From positions 1 through 64,000 of the forward strand of contig NZ_FNRL01000025.1 in NCBI RefSeq assembly GCF_900107795.1: a stretch of DNA of 64,000 bases, in the 5' to 3' direction. The notes beneath the pieces are model-generated. The model was not told where the DNA came from, made no database searches, and was given only the letters and a program-made list of their open reading frames with translations. How positions within the stretch are numbered: position 1 is the first letter of the stretch; every line of letters starts with the position of its first letter. The stretch comes from Chitinophaga terrae (ex Kim and Jung 2007). Lineage in GTDB: Bacteria > Bacteroidota > Bacteroidia > Chitinophagales > Chitinophagaceae. The translations under genes were made by a program, and so were the position numbers. Of this stretch, positions 1 through 8,453 are shown one piece after another.

Positions 1-108
1 AATGCCCTTAAAAATCCACCTCAAACCCACGACCAGGTGCTGGATACCCTCGAAAAATGCGGGCTGAAAAAAAGTGTTGGAACCATTAGGGGAGCGCTCC
101 ATGAGTAA
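1..108 (+). CDS. C-terminal fragment of an unidentified protein
   Basis: An open frame enters from the left edge in frame 1 and ends at TAA (106-108), giving 35 residues that finish GTIRGALHE. The fragment is charged and helix-like (segments such as QVLDTLEKCGLKKS). That is reminiscent of the C-terminal helix of Bacteroidota PIN-type toxin nucleases, but this is only a resemblance and the catalytic part lies outside the window. The following 120 nt, up to the convergent gene ending at 230, are AT-rich with no clear terminator. Confidence 0.45.
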   Translation, partial: NALKNPPQTHDQVLDTLEKCGLKKSVGTIRGALHE

Positions 109-229
109 ATCTAACCCGAATCTGCTAAAAAGCCTATCAATCTATAATCTACTAAATTTTCTAAAAGCATTTCTTATTTGTAATAGAATATGAAATGACT
201 ATTCTGCAAAAATCAACAATCTAACATTT

Positions 230-2887
230 TTACAAACTCACCACATACTTCACCAAAACCGTCCGCTCCCGTAACGGGAACTGAAGCACCGATAACTGGT
301 TAGTACCCGATGTAACCTGGCGGTACTGGCTTTGCCCGAGGAAATTGATGCACTGCACTTCAAAATAGCTTTTCCACTTGGCAGGGATATACCTCACATC
401 CAGGTCCAGGAAGTTATTCCTGATCGTTTCCTGGCCGCTCTGCCGGAAAGAGGTAAAATTGTAAGCCAGCTTATAGTAGACAGCCGAAGATAAATTATGC
501 TGCCATTCAGCCCTGATCTTCCCCGTGCCAATAACGTTTTCTGTGATCGCCTTGCTGGTACATTGCCTGTTCACGATCTCCCCGGCCTCCCCGGTAACGG
601 ACATGGATATACTTTTCCGGATCTTTTTTCTTAAAGTGGCGGCCAGGATGGTGTTGTACGAGTTAAAGGGAGTGATTTCTCCATTGTAAAACACATTTCC
701 CTTACCATAACTGATACTGGCATTGCCCGACAGGTTAAGCGCCAGGAAGAAAAGGTACTTGGATATATTCCCGTTTAACGAATATTTTTCCTGCCGGTTG
801 TCGAAAGCCATGGCCGTCGCTTTGGTTATGCCGCGGTCGATGACATAAGAAGTGATAAAATTTTGTTTGGTTTGGTCGGCAGTGAGAAACAGGTTATAGA
901 AAAACATTTTTATTGGCTTCCTATAGGTATAGCGTAACGACCCTGATGTTCTGTCCGTTTTAGGCAAAGGAGTTTCATTAAAACTGAATTCGCGGTAGTT
1001 AACCAGTATGGCGCCGGTGTAAATATCATTGATCTGCCCAAACTCCGTGCTGGCTGCATATCTCAGGTTTATTTCAGCGTACCTGCCAAGGTTTTTACGA
1101 AATTCAAATATGGGGTTGGCTGTAAAGTATTTTTCGGAGGTTCCCTTTACTCCATACCGGATGCTGTTGTATGTTGGCGTGGCCTCTGCAATAATAGCGC
1201 CTTTAGGCAGCAGGTAAATAGCTGAAAGTTTCCCGGATAATGATGCGTTTTCAAAAGATAGATTGTTGGCGAACTGACTGCCCGCTTCATGGACTGCGTT
1301 CAAAGAATCTGTTTTCCAAAGACTGGAAGCCAGGCGGTCGCGCTCAAAGGAAATACCTGCGGTTGCAGAAAGAATAAGACGGTCTGTCTTTGTTTTATAA
1401 GTGGCCGATTGATTAATAAATAAGCTTTTGCTAAGCACCTCCTGGCTAAGGGAAAGATATGGTTCGTTATTATTTACAATGTCGGTATGCAGGCCGGGGA
1501 AGATCTGCAGGTTCTCGGTCAGCTTGTAATACTGAATACTGGAGTTATATTGAAAGAGATCTTTTGTTCCCAATATTTTTATGATGCTGGTTTCGTTGCT
1601 GATCATCTGTTGATGACTGGGCAGATGCTGCCGGAAGTACTCATCATTTTGCGTTGTATTGCCTGTTCTGTTCCATTTGGGAATATCCAATTTGGTAATT
1701 GATTTCAGGTAGATGGATGGGCTGTTCTTTTCCAGCTGTGCTTCTACCTGCCACTGGTTAAGTTTATAAACGTTGTGCTGGATTTCATTGTAGCGTATAG
1801 TGTCGGCTGTTGCCAGGAAATAGTTCATGACATTGGTGTAATCATATTTCCGCTTTAACTGCAGGGTAGAAACGTTTAGCCGTAATCCCCAATCGGACTT
1901 CATTTTTAACAGGGCGTTGATGTTGCCTGCATGGTCAGTGTTCCTCAGGTAATATTTCTCATCTACGACCGGTAAATTATCACTGGTCATAGAAAGGTAG
2001 GGTTGAGGAGATGGCAATACGGGGTTGTTATCGTTAAGAGAAACGCCAAGACTGGCATTCTCGTTCTGCAAATTTTGGCCAACGTTATTGCTCTTTAGGT
2101 TGTTGATACTTTTGATTTTTCGTTGAAAGATAAGGTTATTCAGTTCTGCGGTGTAGGCGTTATTGCCGATGCCTGCCTGGCCGGTATTGATAGTTCTTAT
2201 ACGTGCGCTGTCTGTAAGTTTCAGATTTAGCGATACGCTGTTACTTACCGTAAAGCCGTTCAATGCTTTTATAGGTTGATCGCGTTCAATAACCTGTACC
2301 TGTTCTATAGCGTTAACAGGTACATTGTTGGTAGCAACGTTGTATCTGCCGCCCAAAAGGTTGTCGCCATCTATATACACATTGGAAATACGCTTGCCAT
2401 TATAGCTGATAGCTCCTTTATCGTCTACTTCTATACCCGGCAACTTTTTCAGCAGGTCGGCAACTACACGGTCATTTTTATCTTTAAATGCATTTACGTT
2501 ATACTTCAGGGTATCGCTCGACAGTTGAATTTTAGCAGTAGCCTTTACCGTTACTGCTGCCAGTTCCCTTTTAGCCGCTTTCATTACGATCTGGTAAGGC
2601 TGTTCATTGGGTTGGATCACCGGCAGGATATATGGCTGGTAACCGAGTGCAGTTGCTTTAACAGACCAGCGCTCGCCCGGCTCCTGGAACCGGCATTCAA
2701 ACCCGCCTTGCTGGTCGGTTTTGGTAAAGCTGATACCAGCTCCCTGGGGGGTAACAATGGTGATTGATGCGGCAATAACAGGACTACCAGTACTATCTTT
2801 TACCACACCCCTCACCATTACCATTTTCTGGGCCGAAAGGAACAGCCCCTGAAAGATTAGCAGAAACAATAGTGAAAGGCACTTCAT
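230..2887 (-). CDS. TonB-dependent receptor-like outer membrane beta-barrel protein
   Basis: This 885-residue protein has a Sec signal peptide (about residues 1-19, ending LSAQ). A carboxypeptidase-regulatory-like beta-sandwich follows (about 24-107), then a plug-like segment (about 120-225) with LLKKLPGIEVDD and ISNVYIDGD. The remainder is a long beta-strand-rich barrel. This is the architecture of Bacteroidota outer membrane receptors that lack an STN domain. The substrate cannot be read from the sequence. The last residue is Leu rather than the aromatic residue usual for barrels. The GLPGLI gene lies 9 nt upstream, so the two are almost certainly co-transcribed. Such barrel/GLPGLI pairs are common in the phylum and are thought to work together at the cell envelope. 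Confidence 0.85.
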   Translation of the reverse strand: MKCLSLLFLLIFQGLFLSAQKMVMVRGVVKDSTGSPVIAASITIVTPQGAGISFTKTDQQGGFECRFQEPGERWSVKATALGYQPYILPVIQPNEQPYQIVMKAAKRELAAVTVKATAKIQLSSDTLKYNVNAFKDKNDRVVADLLKKLPGIEVDDKGAISYNGKRISNVYIDGDNLLGGRYNVATNNVPVNAIEQVQVIERDQPIKALNGFTVSNSVSLNLKLTDSARIRTINTGQAGIGNNAYTAELNNLIFQRKIKSINNLKSNNVGQNLQNENASLGVSLNDNNPVLPSPQPYLSMTSDNLPVVDEKYYLRNTDHAGNINALLKMKSDWGLRLNVSTLQLKRKYDYTNVMNYFLATADTIRYNEIQHNVYKLNQWQVEAQLEKNSPSIYLKSITKLDIPKWNRTGNTTQNDEYFRQHLPSHQQMISNETSIIKILGTKDLFQYNSSIQYYKLTENLQIFPGLHTDIVNNNEPYLSLSQEVLSKSLFINQSATYKTKTDRLILSATAGISFERDRLASSLWKTDSLNAVHEAGSQFANNLSFENASLSGKLSAIYLLPKGAIIAEATPTYNSIRYGVKGTSEKYFTANPIFEFRKNLGRYAEINLRYAASTEFGQINDIYTGAILVNYREFSFNETPLPKTDRTSGSLRYTYRKPIKMFFYNLFLTADQTKQNFITSYVIDRGITKATAMAFDNRQEKYSLNGNISKYLFFLALNLSGNASISYGKGNVFYNGEITPFNSYNTILAATLRKKIRKSISMSVTGEAGEIVNRQCTSKAITENVIGTGKIRAEWQHNLSSAVYYKLAYNFTSFRQSGQETIRNNFLDLDVRYIPAKWKSYFEVQCINFLGQSQYRQVTSGTNQLSVLQFPLRERTVLVKYVVSL

Positions 2888-2896
2888 GTACGAGGG

Positions 2897-3733
2897 TTAT
2901 TGGGCTAATTCCAATGGGTAGTTAACGGCGTTCCTGTTGCCGGCTGCCTTAAATGATGCGCCGTTCATGGTTACATTCTCAACTTTGATATCGCTTCCAT
3001 TGGCTGCATCCATGCTGATCCCTTCCCTGAACGCCTTTTCCATGCGCTGGTACTCGGCCTGGGTAGTGGTGATCCCGTCAAGCGGCAGATCCAGCGACAG
3101 TTGATGCGGCACTGCTGTATTAGCTGAAAGGCTGGTGCAGGTGAACTTGATCCGTTGGGCAACATCACTGGCTTCCAGTATCAACCCCGGCAATCCCTGT
3201 AATTTCCAGGGACCAAAGCCCGCAGGGATATCGGTAGTGAACCAGGCTATATATTTCCTGCCTTTGCAGGTTCCCGTTGCTTTCTGGCAGGTATACCCCA
3301 GCAGCTGCTTCGTTTCTTTTTCAATGGTCCAGTTAATTTTTTCAAGCGGTTCGCGGATAATGTAACTATCCTCGTTCATGTTTTTATTAACATAGACGGC
3401 GTTGTTTTGAATAAACACGCTTTCTGTAGTGACCGGCTTTAATACACCCATCTGGATTGTAACGCTGCCCGCCTGCTCGGCGGCTTTCATTTTGGCCAGG
3501 TTGGCAGAATCCTGGTCGATCCGGGTGCTGCTGGTATACATACTTTTCTCATTATTGAATACCAGGATAAAATCTTCGTTCCAGATGCGATGGGGGTTAT
3601 TGGTGTCCCTCAGGTGAGTGAAATGATAGTAGGCAACACCCGCCTGGGTTACCGGTTCTCCTTTATGTACGTAACTGAAAGAATAAAGAGTACAGAGCAA
3701 TAATGCAGCAATAACAAAATTTAAATAACGCAT
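2897..3733 (-). CDS. GLPGLI family secreted protein
   Basis: This 278-residue protein has a signal peptide (1-20) and the family's name motif GLPGLI at residues 180-185, inside WKLQGLPGLILEA. A preceding segment, LLGYTCQKATGTCKGRKY, is also typical, with two cysteines that could form a disulfide. GLPGLI proteins are exported Bacteroidota proteins of unknown biochemical function, usually encoded beside a TonB-dependent receptor-like barrel, as here. It is the first gene of the minus-strand pair. Its start faces the TPR sensor kinase across a 440-bp divergent region, which suggests the LytTR system may control it, though no direct evidence is visible. Confidence 0.9.
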   Translation of the reverse strand: MRYLNFVIAALLLCTLYSFSYVHKGEPVTQAGVAYYHFTHLRDTNNPHRIWNEDFILVFNNEKSMYTSSTRIDQDSANLAKMKAAEQAGSVTIQMGVLKPVTTESVFIQNNAVYVNKNMNEDSYIIREPLEKINWTIEKETKQLLGYTCQKATGTCKGRKYIAWFTTDIPAGFGPWKLQGLPGLILEASDVAQRIKFTCTSLSANTAVPHQLSLDLPLDGITTTQAEYQRMEKAFREGISMDAANGSDIKVENVTMNGASFKAAGNRNAVNYPLELAQ

Positions 3734-3866
3734 ATTTTAAAGTCTTGATTGGTAAATACAAATGCTGTCTTTTTGTTTCATACAGTTCCTTTGTATCGTA
3801 TTGTGAATGTAAAAATGAGGCTATTTGGATGTTTGTTTAAAGGGGAACTGACATTTGAAGGGAAGC

Positions 3867-4032
3867 AACCCTTATTCGCTGAATTTGAGCCTAAATTTGC
3901 ACCTGCTTCATTTGTCTGGATATCGTGATAGGTAAATGCTATTACAGATCATTTCAAAGAGGACATTTTTGAATGAAAAAAGAATGAAAGGAAAAATTGA
4001 ACCTTTATTCGCTACGTTTGAACCTATATTTG
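3867..4032 (+). promoter_or_regulatory. Duplicated 33-bp promoter-like repeat upstream of the sensor kinase
   Basis: Two direct copies (3867-3899 and 4000-4032) match at about 27 of 33 positions and share the core TTATTCGCT. Each ends in a Bacteroidota -7 box, TAAATTTG (3892-3899) and TATATTTG (4025-4032), both fitting TANNTTTG. The -33 positions are poor. The copies sit in the 440-bp divergent region between the GLPGLI gene and the sensor kinase, with no gene of their own. They could be tandem promoters or a repeated regulator site with embedded -7 boxes. Nothing else was recognised in 3734-4173. Confidence 0.5.
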
Positions 4033-4173
4033 ATGTGAGCATTTCCACTGCAGGGCAACGGATATTGACCGAAATCCCTCGAATATACACCGGCGTATCT
4101 GTATTGGATTCCTGTTTATAACTTTATAAATATTTCCCTGGTTCCCGGATGGGGGAGGCTAATATATATACAA

Positions 4174-6084
4174 ATGAATGTAAGAGCGGTACTTGCAATA
4201 GCAGGAATAGCAGTCCTGTTTATTGCTTCATGTAAGAATAGTCCGGAGCCGCAGCACAGCCAGCAGAAGGTTGCGCAGGCGGTTCCCAGGAAAGATTACC
4301 TGGAGTTGATCCTTTCTTTGGATACCTTGCCATTTGACGGGTACAGGAAAGCTGTTTACCGGGAAGATAGCCTGCTGTCGGGGACTGTCGACAGCGCTAA
4401 CGTCCCGTTCCATCACTTTTTCAGGGGTAAAAAATACCTCCAGGCTAAGCAGCGGGACAGCGCTGTGGCCGAGTTCCGGCAAATGAAGGGATTAAAGACG
4501 AATGATGATATTGAACTACTGAAAACATACAGCCTGTTAACCCAGGCCATCCCTACCGGCGCAATTGTGGAAGCGGAGCTCATGAACCAGATACTGGCCG
4601 CAATGCAGGTTGCCGAAAAGCAGAACAGCAGGATCACTCACTGGTTTTATGATCTTATGGCCAAAGCATACTACCAGAATCAGAATGCCAATGAATCGCT
4701 GGACTATGCAGAAAGATATTATAACAAGCATCCCTATAAACGGCATCCGGTTATTATGCAGCGGCATTACGACATTTCTTTCCTGCTTGCCTCCCGGATG
4801 AACGACTATGATAAAATGATGTTCTATAACGTGCAGGCCAGGAACCTGGCGCTCAGGATAAACGATAGCCTGGCTATAGCCCGGACATATGATAACGAGG
4901 CACAGGTTTTTTCGCGCAGGGGAGAGAACGATAAAGCGTTGGCCAGCAGTAAAAAGTATTTCGATTTCCTTAAAAGAACCAACAACCTGAATGCTATAGC
5001 GTACAATAACCTGGCAACCAGCTATGTCCGCAATAACCAGCCGGATTCCGCTATTTATTACTATCAGGCGGCTATCAGGTTTGTCCAGAATGATCCAACA
5101 GGCAAACAAAGCCCTATCTATTATAAAGGGCTGATAAATGCCTATAAGATCAAAGGCGATTACAAAGCAGCCTTACAGATCGCCGATTCTGCATATGCCA
5201 TCGAGGTAAACAATATCAAGGAAGTTGAAGCGGTTAAATTTGCGGAGATACACGAGAAGTATGAAACTGAGAAAAAGGACAAAAACATCTCCATACTTCA
5301 GGGACAAAACGTCTTTAACGAAAAGATCATCAGGCAGCAGAAATGGATGCTCATCCTGGCAATACTGGTATTCCTGGGAATATTGCTCTTCTTTTACTTT
5401 ATGCACAGGCAATACCGGTTGCAGGAAAAGAACAAATTGTTAGAATCCGAAAACCAAAGGTTGAATATGGAGCAAAAACTGTTACAAGTTCAACTCAATC
5501 CTCATTTTATCTTCAATGCTATTGCCAATCTCCAAAGCCTGGTAGCCTCGGGCGATACCAGCAAATCTGTGCGTTACCTCTCTGCCTTTTCCGGGCTCCT
5601 GAGAAACGTACTGGAACACAGCCGCCGGGATCTTATTGGCCTGAACGAAGAGATCACCTACCTGGAAAATTATCTGCAATTAAATCAAATGCGCTTTGCC
5701 GGCCTTTTTGATTACGAGATAAATGTGGATGACAATATCTACCCGGCAGACTACCTGGTACCGCCTATGCTGATACAGCCGTTCGTGGAAAACGCCATTG
5801 AACACGGCTTCAGAAATATTAATTATAAAGGGAATCTCTCTATCTCCTTCAACATAAAAAACCAACAGATGTTCATTACCGTAGAAGATAACGGGGTTGG
5901 CCTGATCAGTAAAGAACCGGGCGAACAGAAGAAACAATCGCTGGCCGGGATTATACTGAAAGAAAGATTGGAAGTATTATTTAAGACAAAGGGCCAGGAT
6001 GCGAAATATGAGATAGAAGATAAAAAGAGACGGGGAGGACAAGGAGTATTGGTTAATATTGTTATTCCGGAAATTAAAGACTAA
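4174..6084 (+). CDS. LytS/YehU-type sensor histidine kinase with TPR sensor region
   Basis: The protein has 636 residues. It begins with a lipoprotein-type signal (lipobox FIASC, Cys at about 20) and a large periplasmic TPR-rich region (about 60-350). A coiled linker and one membrane helix (about 388-412, WMLILAILVFLGILLFFYF) follow. The cytoplasmic His_kinase domain has the phosphoacceptor motif QLNPHFIFNAI with His444, and the ATPase part contains PPMLIQPFVENAIEHG and EDNGVGL. TPR-containing kinases of this family are widespread in Bacteroidota. The LytTR regulator starts 12 nt downstream and is the obvious partner. A protein with both a lipobox and an internal helix would be anchored at both sites; the first hydrophobic stretch could instead act as a plain membrane anchor. 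Confidence 0.93.
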   Translation: MNVRAVLAIAGIAVLFIASCKNSPEPQHSQQKVAQAVPRKDYLELILSLDTLPFDGYRKAVYREDSLLSGTVDSANVPFHHFFRGKKYLQAKQRDSAVAEFRQMKGLKTNDDIELLKTYSLLTQAIPTGAIVEAELMNQILAAMQVAEKQNSRITHWFYDLMAKAYYQNQNANESLDYAERYYNKHPYKRHPVIMQRHYDISFLLASRMNDYDKMMFYNVQARNLALRINDSLAIARTYDNEAQVFSRRGENDKALASSKKYFDFLKRTNNLNAIAYNNLATSYVRNNQPDSAIYYYQAAIRFVQNDPTGKQSPIYYKGLINAYKIKGDYKAALQIADSAYAIEVNNIKEVEAVKFAEIHEKYETEKKDKNISILQGQNVFNEKIIRQQKWMLILAILVFLGILLFFYFMHRQYRLQEKNKLLESENQRLNMEQKLLQVQLNPHFIFNAIANLQSLVASGDTSKSVRYLSAFSGLLRNVLEHSRRDLIGLNEEITYLENYLQLNQMRFAGLFDYEINVDDNIYPADYLVPPMLIQPFVENAIEHGFRNINYKGNLSISFNIKNQQMFITVEDNGVGLISKEPGEQKKQSLAGIILKERLEVLFKTKGQDAKYEIEDKKRRGGQGVLVNIVIPEIKD

Positions 6085-6095
6085 ACATAGCAAGC

Positions 6096-6842
6096 ATGAA
6101 GCTCTATATCTTAGAAGACGAAGCATTGATCCTGCAACACCTGCTGCAGGTTGTTCAGAACATCCCTTATGTGGAAGTGCTGGGTCATGCAGCCGAAATT
6201 GCCAAAGCTGCCGGCGAGATACCGGTTTTAAAACCAGATATCATCCTGGCAGATATCAGGTTGAAAGACGGGGATAGTTTTCGTTTATTCCATGAACTGG
6301 GAAGCGGCGATTTCCAGGTGATCTTCCTGACGGCTTACGATCAGTACGCCATCCAGGCGTTGAATATGGGCGCCTTTGGCTATTTGCTTAAACCAATAGA
6401 TGAAGTGGCCCTGGCTTCGATGCTCAGCAAATGTTACCAGCACAGGCAACAGGAACAGTTCAATAGCCAGCAGTTAGAAATTGCCCGCCAGCATTACGCG
6501 GCACAGGGAGTAATAAGCTCCAAACGCATTGCGCTGAAGTTGCTGGAATATGTGGAGATCGTGTCGGTAGAAGATATTATGTACTGCAAAAGCGATAAAG
6601 GCTACACTACTTTCTTCCTGAAAGATAAACGGGAGATATTGGTATCAAAAGGCCTCATCGAGTACGAAGCTGCATTGCTGCCATTAGGCTTTGTAAGATG
6701 CCATCAGTCTTACCTGGTTAACTTCCAGTATGTAAAAAAATATTACAGGGAAGGGGTGTTGCAGATGATGAACAATGAACAGATCCCTGTTTCCAGCCGC
6801 AAAAAAGAAGAAGTGATGAAATACCTGGAAAATATATCCTGA
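6096..6842 (+). CDS. LytTR family DNA-binding response regulator
   Basis: This 248-residue protein has an N-terminal receiver domain (about 1-115). It carries the acidic cluster ILEDEAL, a phosphoacceptor Asp in KPDIILADIRLKDG, and the conserved Lys in GYLLKPID. The C-terminal LytTR DNA-binding domain (about 145-245) contains KSDKGYTTFFL and VRCHQSYLVN. It is the cognate regulator of the upstream histidine kinase, 12 nt away in the same operon. LytTR proteins bind pairs of short direct repeats, so the repeats upstream of the kinase gene and the flanking receptor genes are candidate targets. The gene ends in a strong bidirectional hairpin. Confidence 0.95.
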   Translation: MKLYILEDEALILQHLLQVVQNIPYVEVLGHAAEIAKAAGEIPVLKPDIILADIRLKDGDSFRLFHELGSGDFQVIFLTAYDQYAIQALNMGAFGYLLKPIDEVALASMLSKCYQHRQQEQFNSQQLEIARQHYAAQGVISSKRIALKLLEYVEIVSVEDIMYCKSDKGYTTFFLKDKREILVSKGLIEYEAALLPLGFVRCHQSYLVNFQYVKKYYREGVLQMMNNEQIPVSSRKKEEVMKYLENIS

Positions 6843-6901
6843 TCAGGTAAATAAAAAATGTGGCGCCCGAAATTCAGGCGCCACATTTTTTATTTACCTG
6901 A
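6843..6901. terminator. Bidirectional terminator, 25-bp perfect inverted repeat
   Basis: The arms 6843-6867 and 6877-6901 are exact reverse complements, with a GTGGCGCC core, A/T tracts on both outer sides and a 9-nt loop. The hairpin sits between the convergent LytTR regulator and SusD genes. The A-tract and T-tract give it U-runs in both directions. Confidence 0.9.
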
Positions 6902-6908
6902 CCAGGTA

Positions 6909-8432
6909 TTAATATCCTGGATTCTGGTACATCTTTTCCGGGTTAAGTTTATACTCATCGAACGGAATCGGGAAGTACCGGTCTTTTTTGCTGAAGTTGG
7001 ATAATTTGGCATTTCCGTAGTTCGCCTGCGACTTCGCCTTGAAGAAAGCTACCAGTTCATCGGTTGTGAAAAACCTCAGCAGGTCGAACCACCGCTGGTG
7101 TTCGAATGCCAGTTCTACCCGGCGTTCATGCAAAATAGCCAGTTTCAGTGTCGGATATTTAGCCTTGTAATCGGGATCTGATTTTGCCACTGCATATAAA
7201 GGCATGCCCGCCCGTTCGCGGACCATGTCCAGGTAGGTAATGGCTTCTGCCTCGTTACCCTGCAACATATTCACTTCCGCCAGCATAAGGATAATATCTG
7301 CATATCTCATTATCGGCGTATCGTTTCCTCCATAACCATTTACTCCTGCGGCATCGCTGGCGTCGCGGTACTTGGTGATAAACCAGTCCTGCACCTGCGG
7401 ATTAGCGGCAAATTTCACTGAGAATGTCTTTCTTGGATCATTAGGCTCGTAGTCCAGGATCAGGTCGTGCGTTACGTTGCCGCCCACTCCCAATGCTTTT
7501 TTCTGCGAATTGATAGTTTCGCCCAATGCCTGGTTATTGGCTGCAATGCTGGAACCATAAGTGATGTCGCCCTGTTTGTAAACAATCTGGAAGATCATTT
7601 CCTTATTGCTTGTTTTCTTGCTCACATCAAAAACATCGGCATATGGGATTTCACTCAGCCTGCCGAACGGACGCATGTTGTATGCAGCCGTCAGGTATGT
7701 TTTGGCGTTGGCCAGGTTGTCTGCCCTGTTATCCTGGAAGGTAGAGGCCATTGTCAGGTACACTTGTCCGAGCAAGCCGTTAATAGCCGCTTTGGAAGCG
7801 CGACCAACACCTGCGCCGGTTTGCAGATCTGGCAGTTTGCTTTGCAGCGCATCTTTCAGATCGGCAACGATCTGGGCATACACGGTTGCCTGCGGCTGGC
7901 GATAGGTATTAGCGGTTATCTCTTCTGTTGTGTTCAGCGTTTTTGTTACCAATGGAACATCTCCCCATTTCCTCACCAGGTGAAAATAGATCATAGCGCG
8001 AATGAACTTGGCTTCTGCCAGGTATTGCGCTTTTGTATCCGGGTTGGCAAAGCTTACTTTGTCAATATAGGTAGTGATGGTATTGCATTGAGTGATGGTC
8101 TGGTATAAACTCAGCCAGTGCGATTTCAGGTAAGTATTGCTGGGCAGCAGGCTGAAATCATTGAACTGGAAAGGCTCGCCGGCGTTGGATTGTGCGTCGT
8201 CCCGCCCCGTATCGTCAGACCGTTCATCAGTATATAAACCGCTGTTCTCTCCAATATTATTGCTGCCTCTTAAAGTACTGTACGCCCCGTTCACTGCCAG
8301 CAACACACTGTTCTCCGATGTGAAGAAATCATTCACGGTTGTGCCGTTCGGATTATTCTTCTCAATAAAATCTTTGCTGCATGATGCCAGTGATATTGTT
8401 GCCAGCAATAACATGCTTGTATATCTTCTCAT
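6909..8432 (-). CDS. SusD/RagB family nutrient-binding outer membrane lipoprotein
   Basis: This 507-residue lipoprotein (lipobox SLASC, Cys18) has the SusD fold. The TPR-like N-terminal part contains AKFIRAMIYFHLVRKWGDVPLV, a hallmark of the family. The C-terminal part has ILHERRVELAFEHQRWFDLLRF followed by the usual ending with PIPFDEYKLNP. SusD proteins bind glycans at the cell surface and cap the partner SusC channel. The partner gene lies 21 nt upstream on the same strand. No glycoside hydrolase lies directly beside the pair, so the substrate is not evident. The nearest sugar-cleaving genes in the window are more than 30 kb away. Confidence 0.95.
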   Translation of the reverse strand: MRRYTSMLLLATISLASCSKDFIEKNNPNGTTVNDFFTSENSVLLAVNGAYSTLRGSNNIGENSGLYTDERSDDTGRDDAQSNAGEPFQFNDFSLLPSNTYLKSHWLSLYQTITQCNTITTYIDKVSFANPDTKAQYLAEAKFIRAMIYFHLVRKWGDVPLVTKTLNTTEEITANTYRQPQATVYAQIVADLKDALQSKLPDLQTGAGVGRASKAAINGLLGQVYLTMASTFQDNRADNLANAKTYLTAAYNMRPFGRLSEIPYADVFDVSKKTSNKEMIFQIVYKQGDITYGSSIAANNQALGETINSQKKALGVGGNVTHDLILDYEPNDPRKTFSVKFAANPQVQDWFITKYRDASDAAGVNGYGGNDTPIMRYADIILMLAEVNMLQGNEAEAITYLDMVRERAGMPLYAVAKSDPDYKAKYPTLKLAILHERRVELAFEHQRWFDLLRFFTTDELVAFFKAKSQANYGNAKLSNFSKKDRYFPIPFDEYKLNPEKMYQNPGY

Positions 8433-8453
8433 TACTATTTTTTTAAAAGGACT

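Noticed and set aside
2276..2767. 163-codon plus-strand frame opposite the TonB-dependent receptor-like gene
   Set aside because: It is antisense to a coding region and has no family features.
4537..5109. 190-codon antisense frame within the sensor kinase gene
   Set aside because: It is the shadow of a well-supported coding gene with clear domains on the plus strand.
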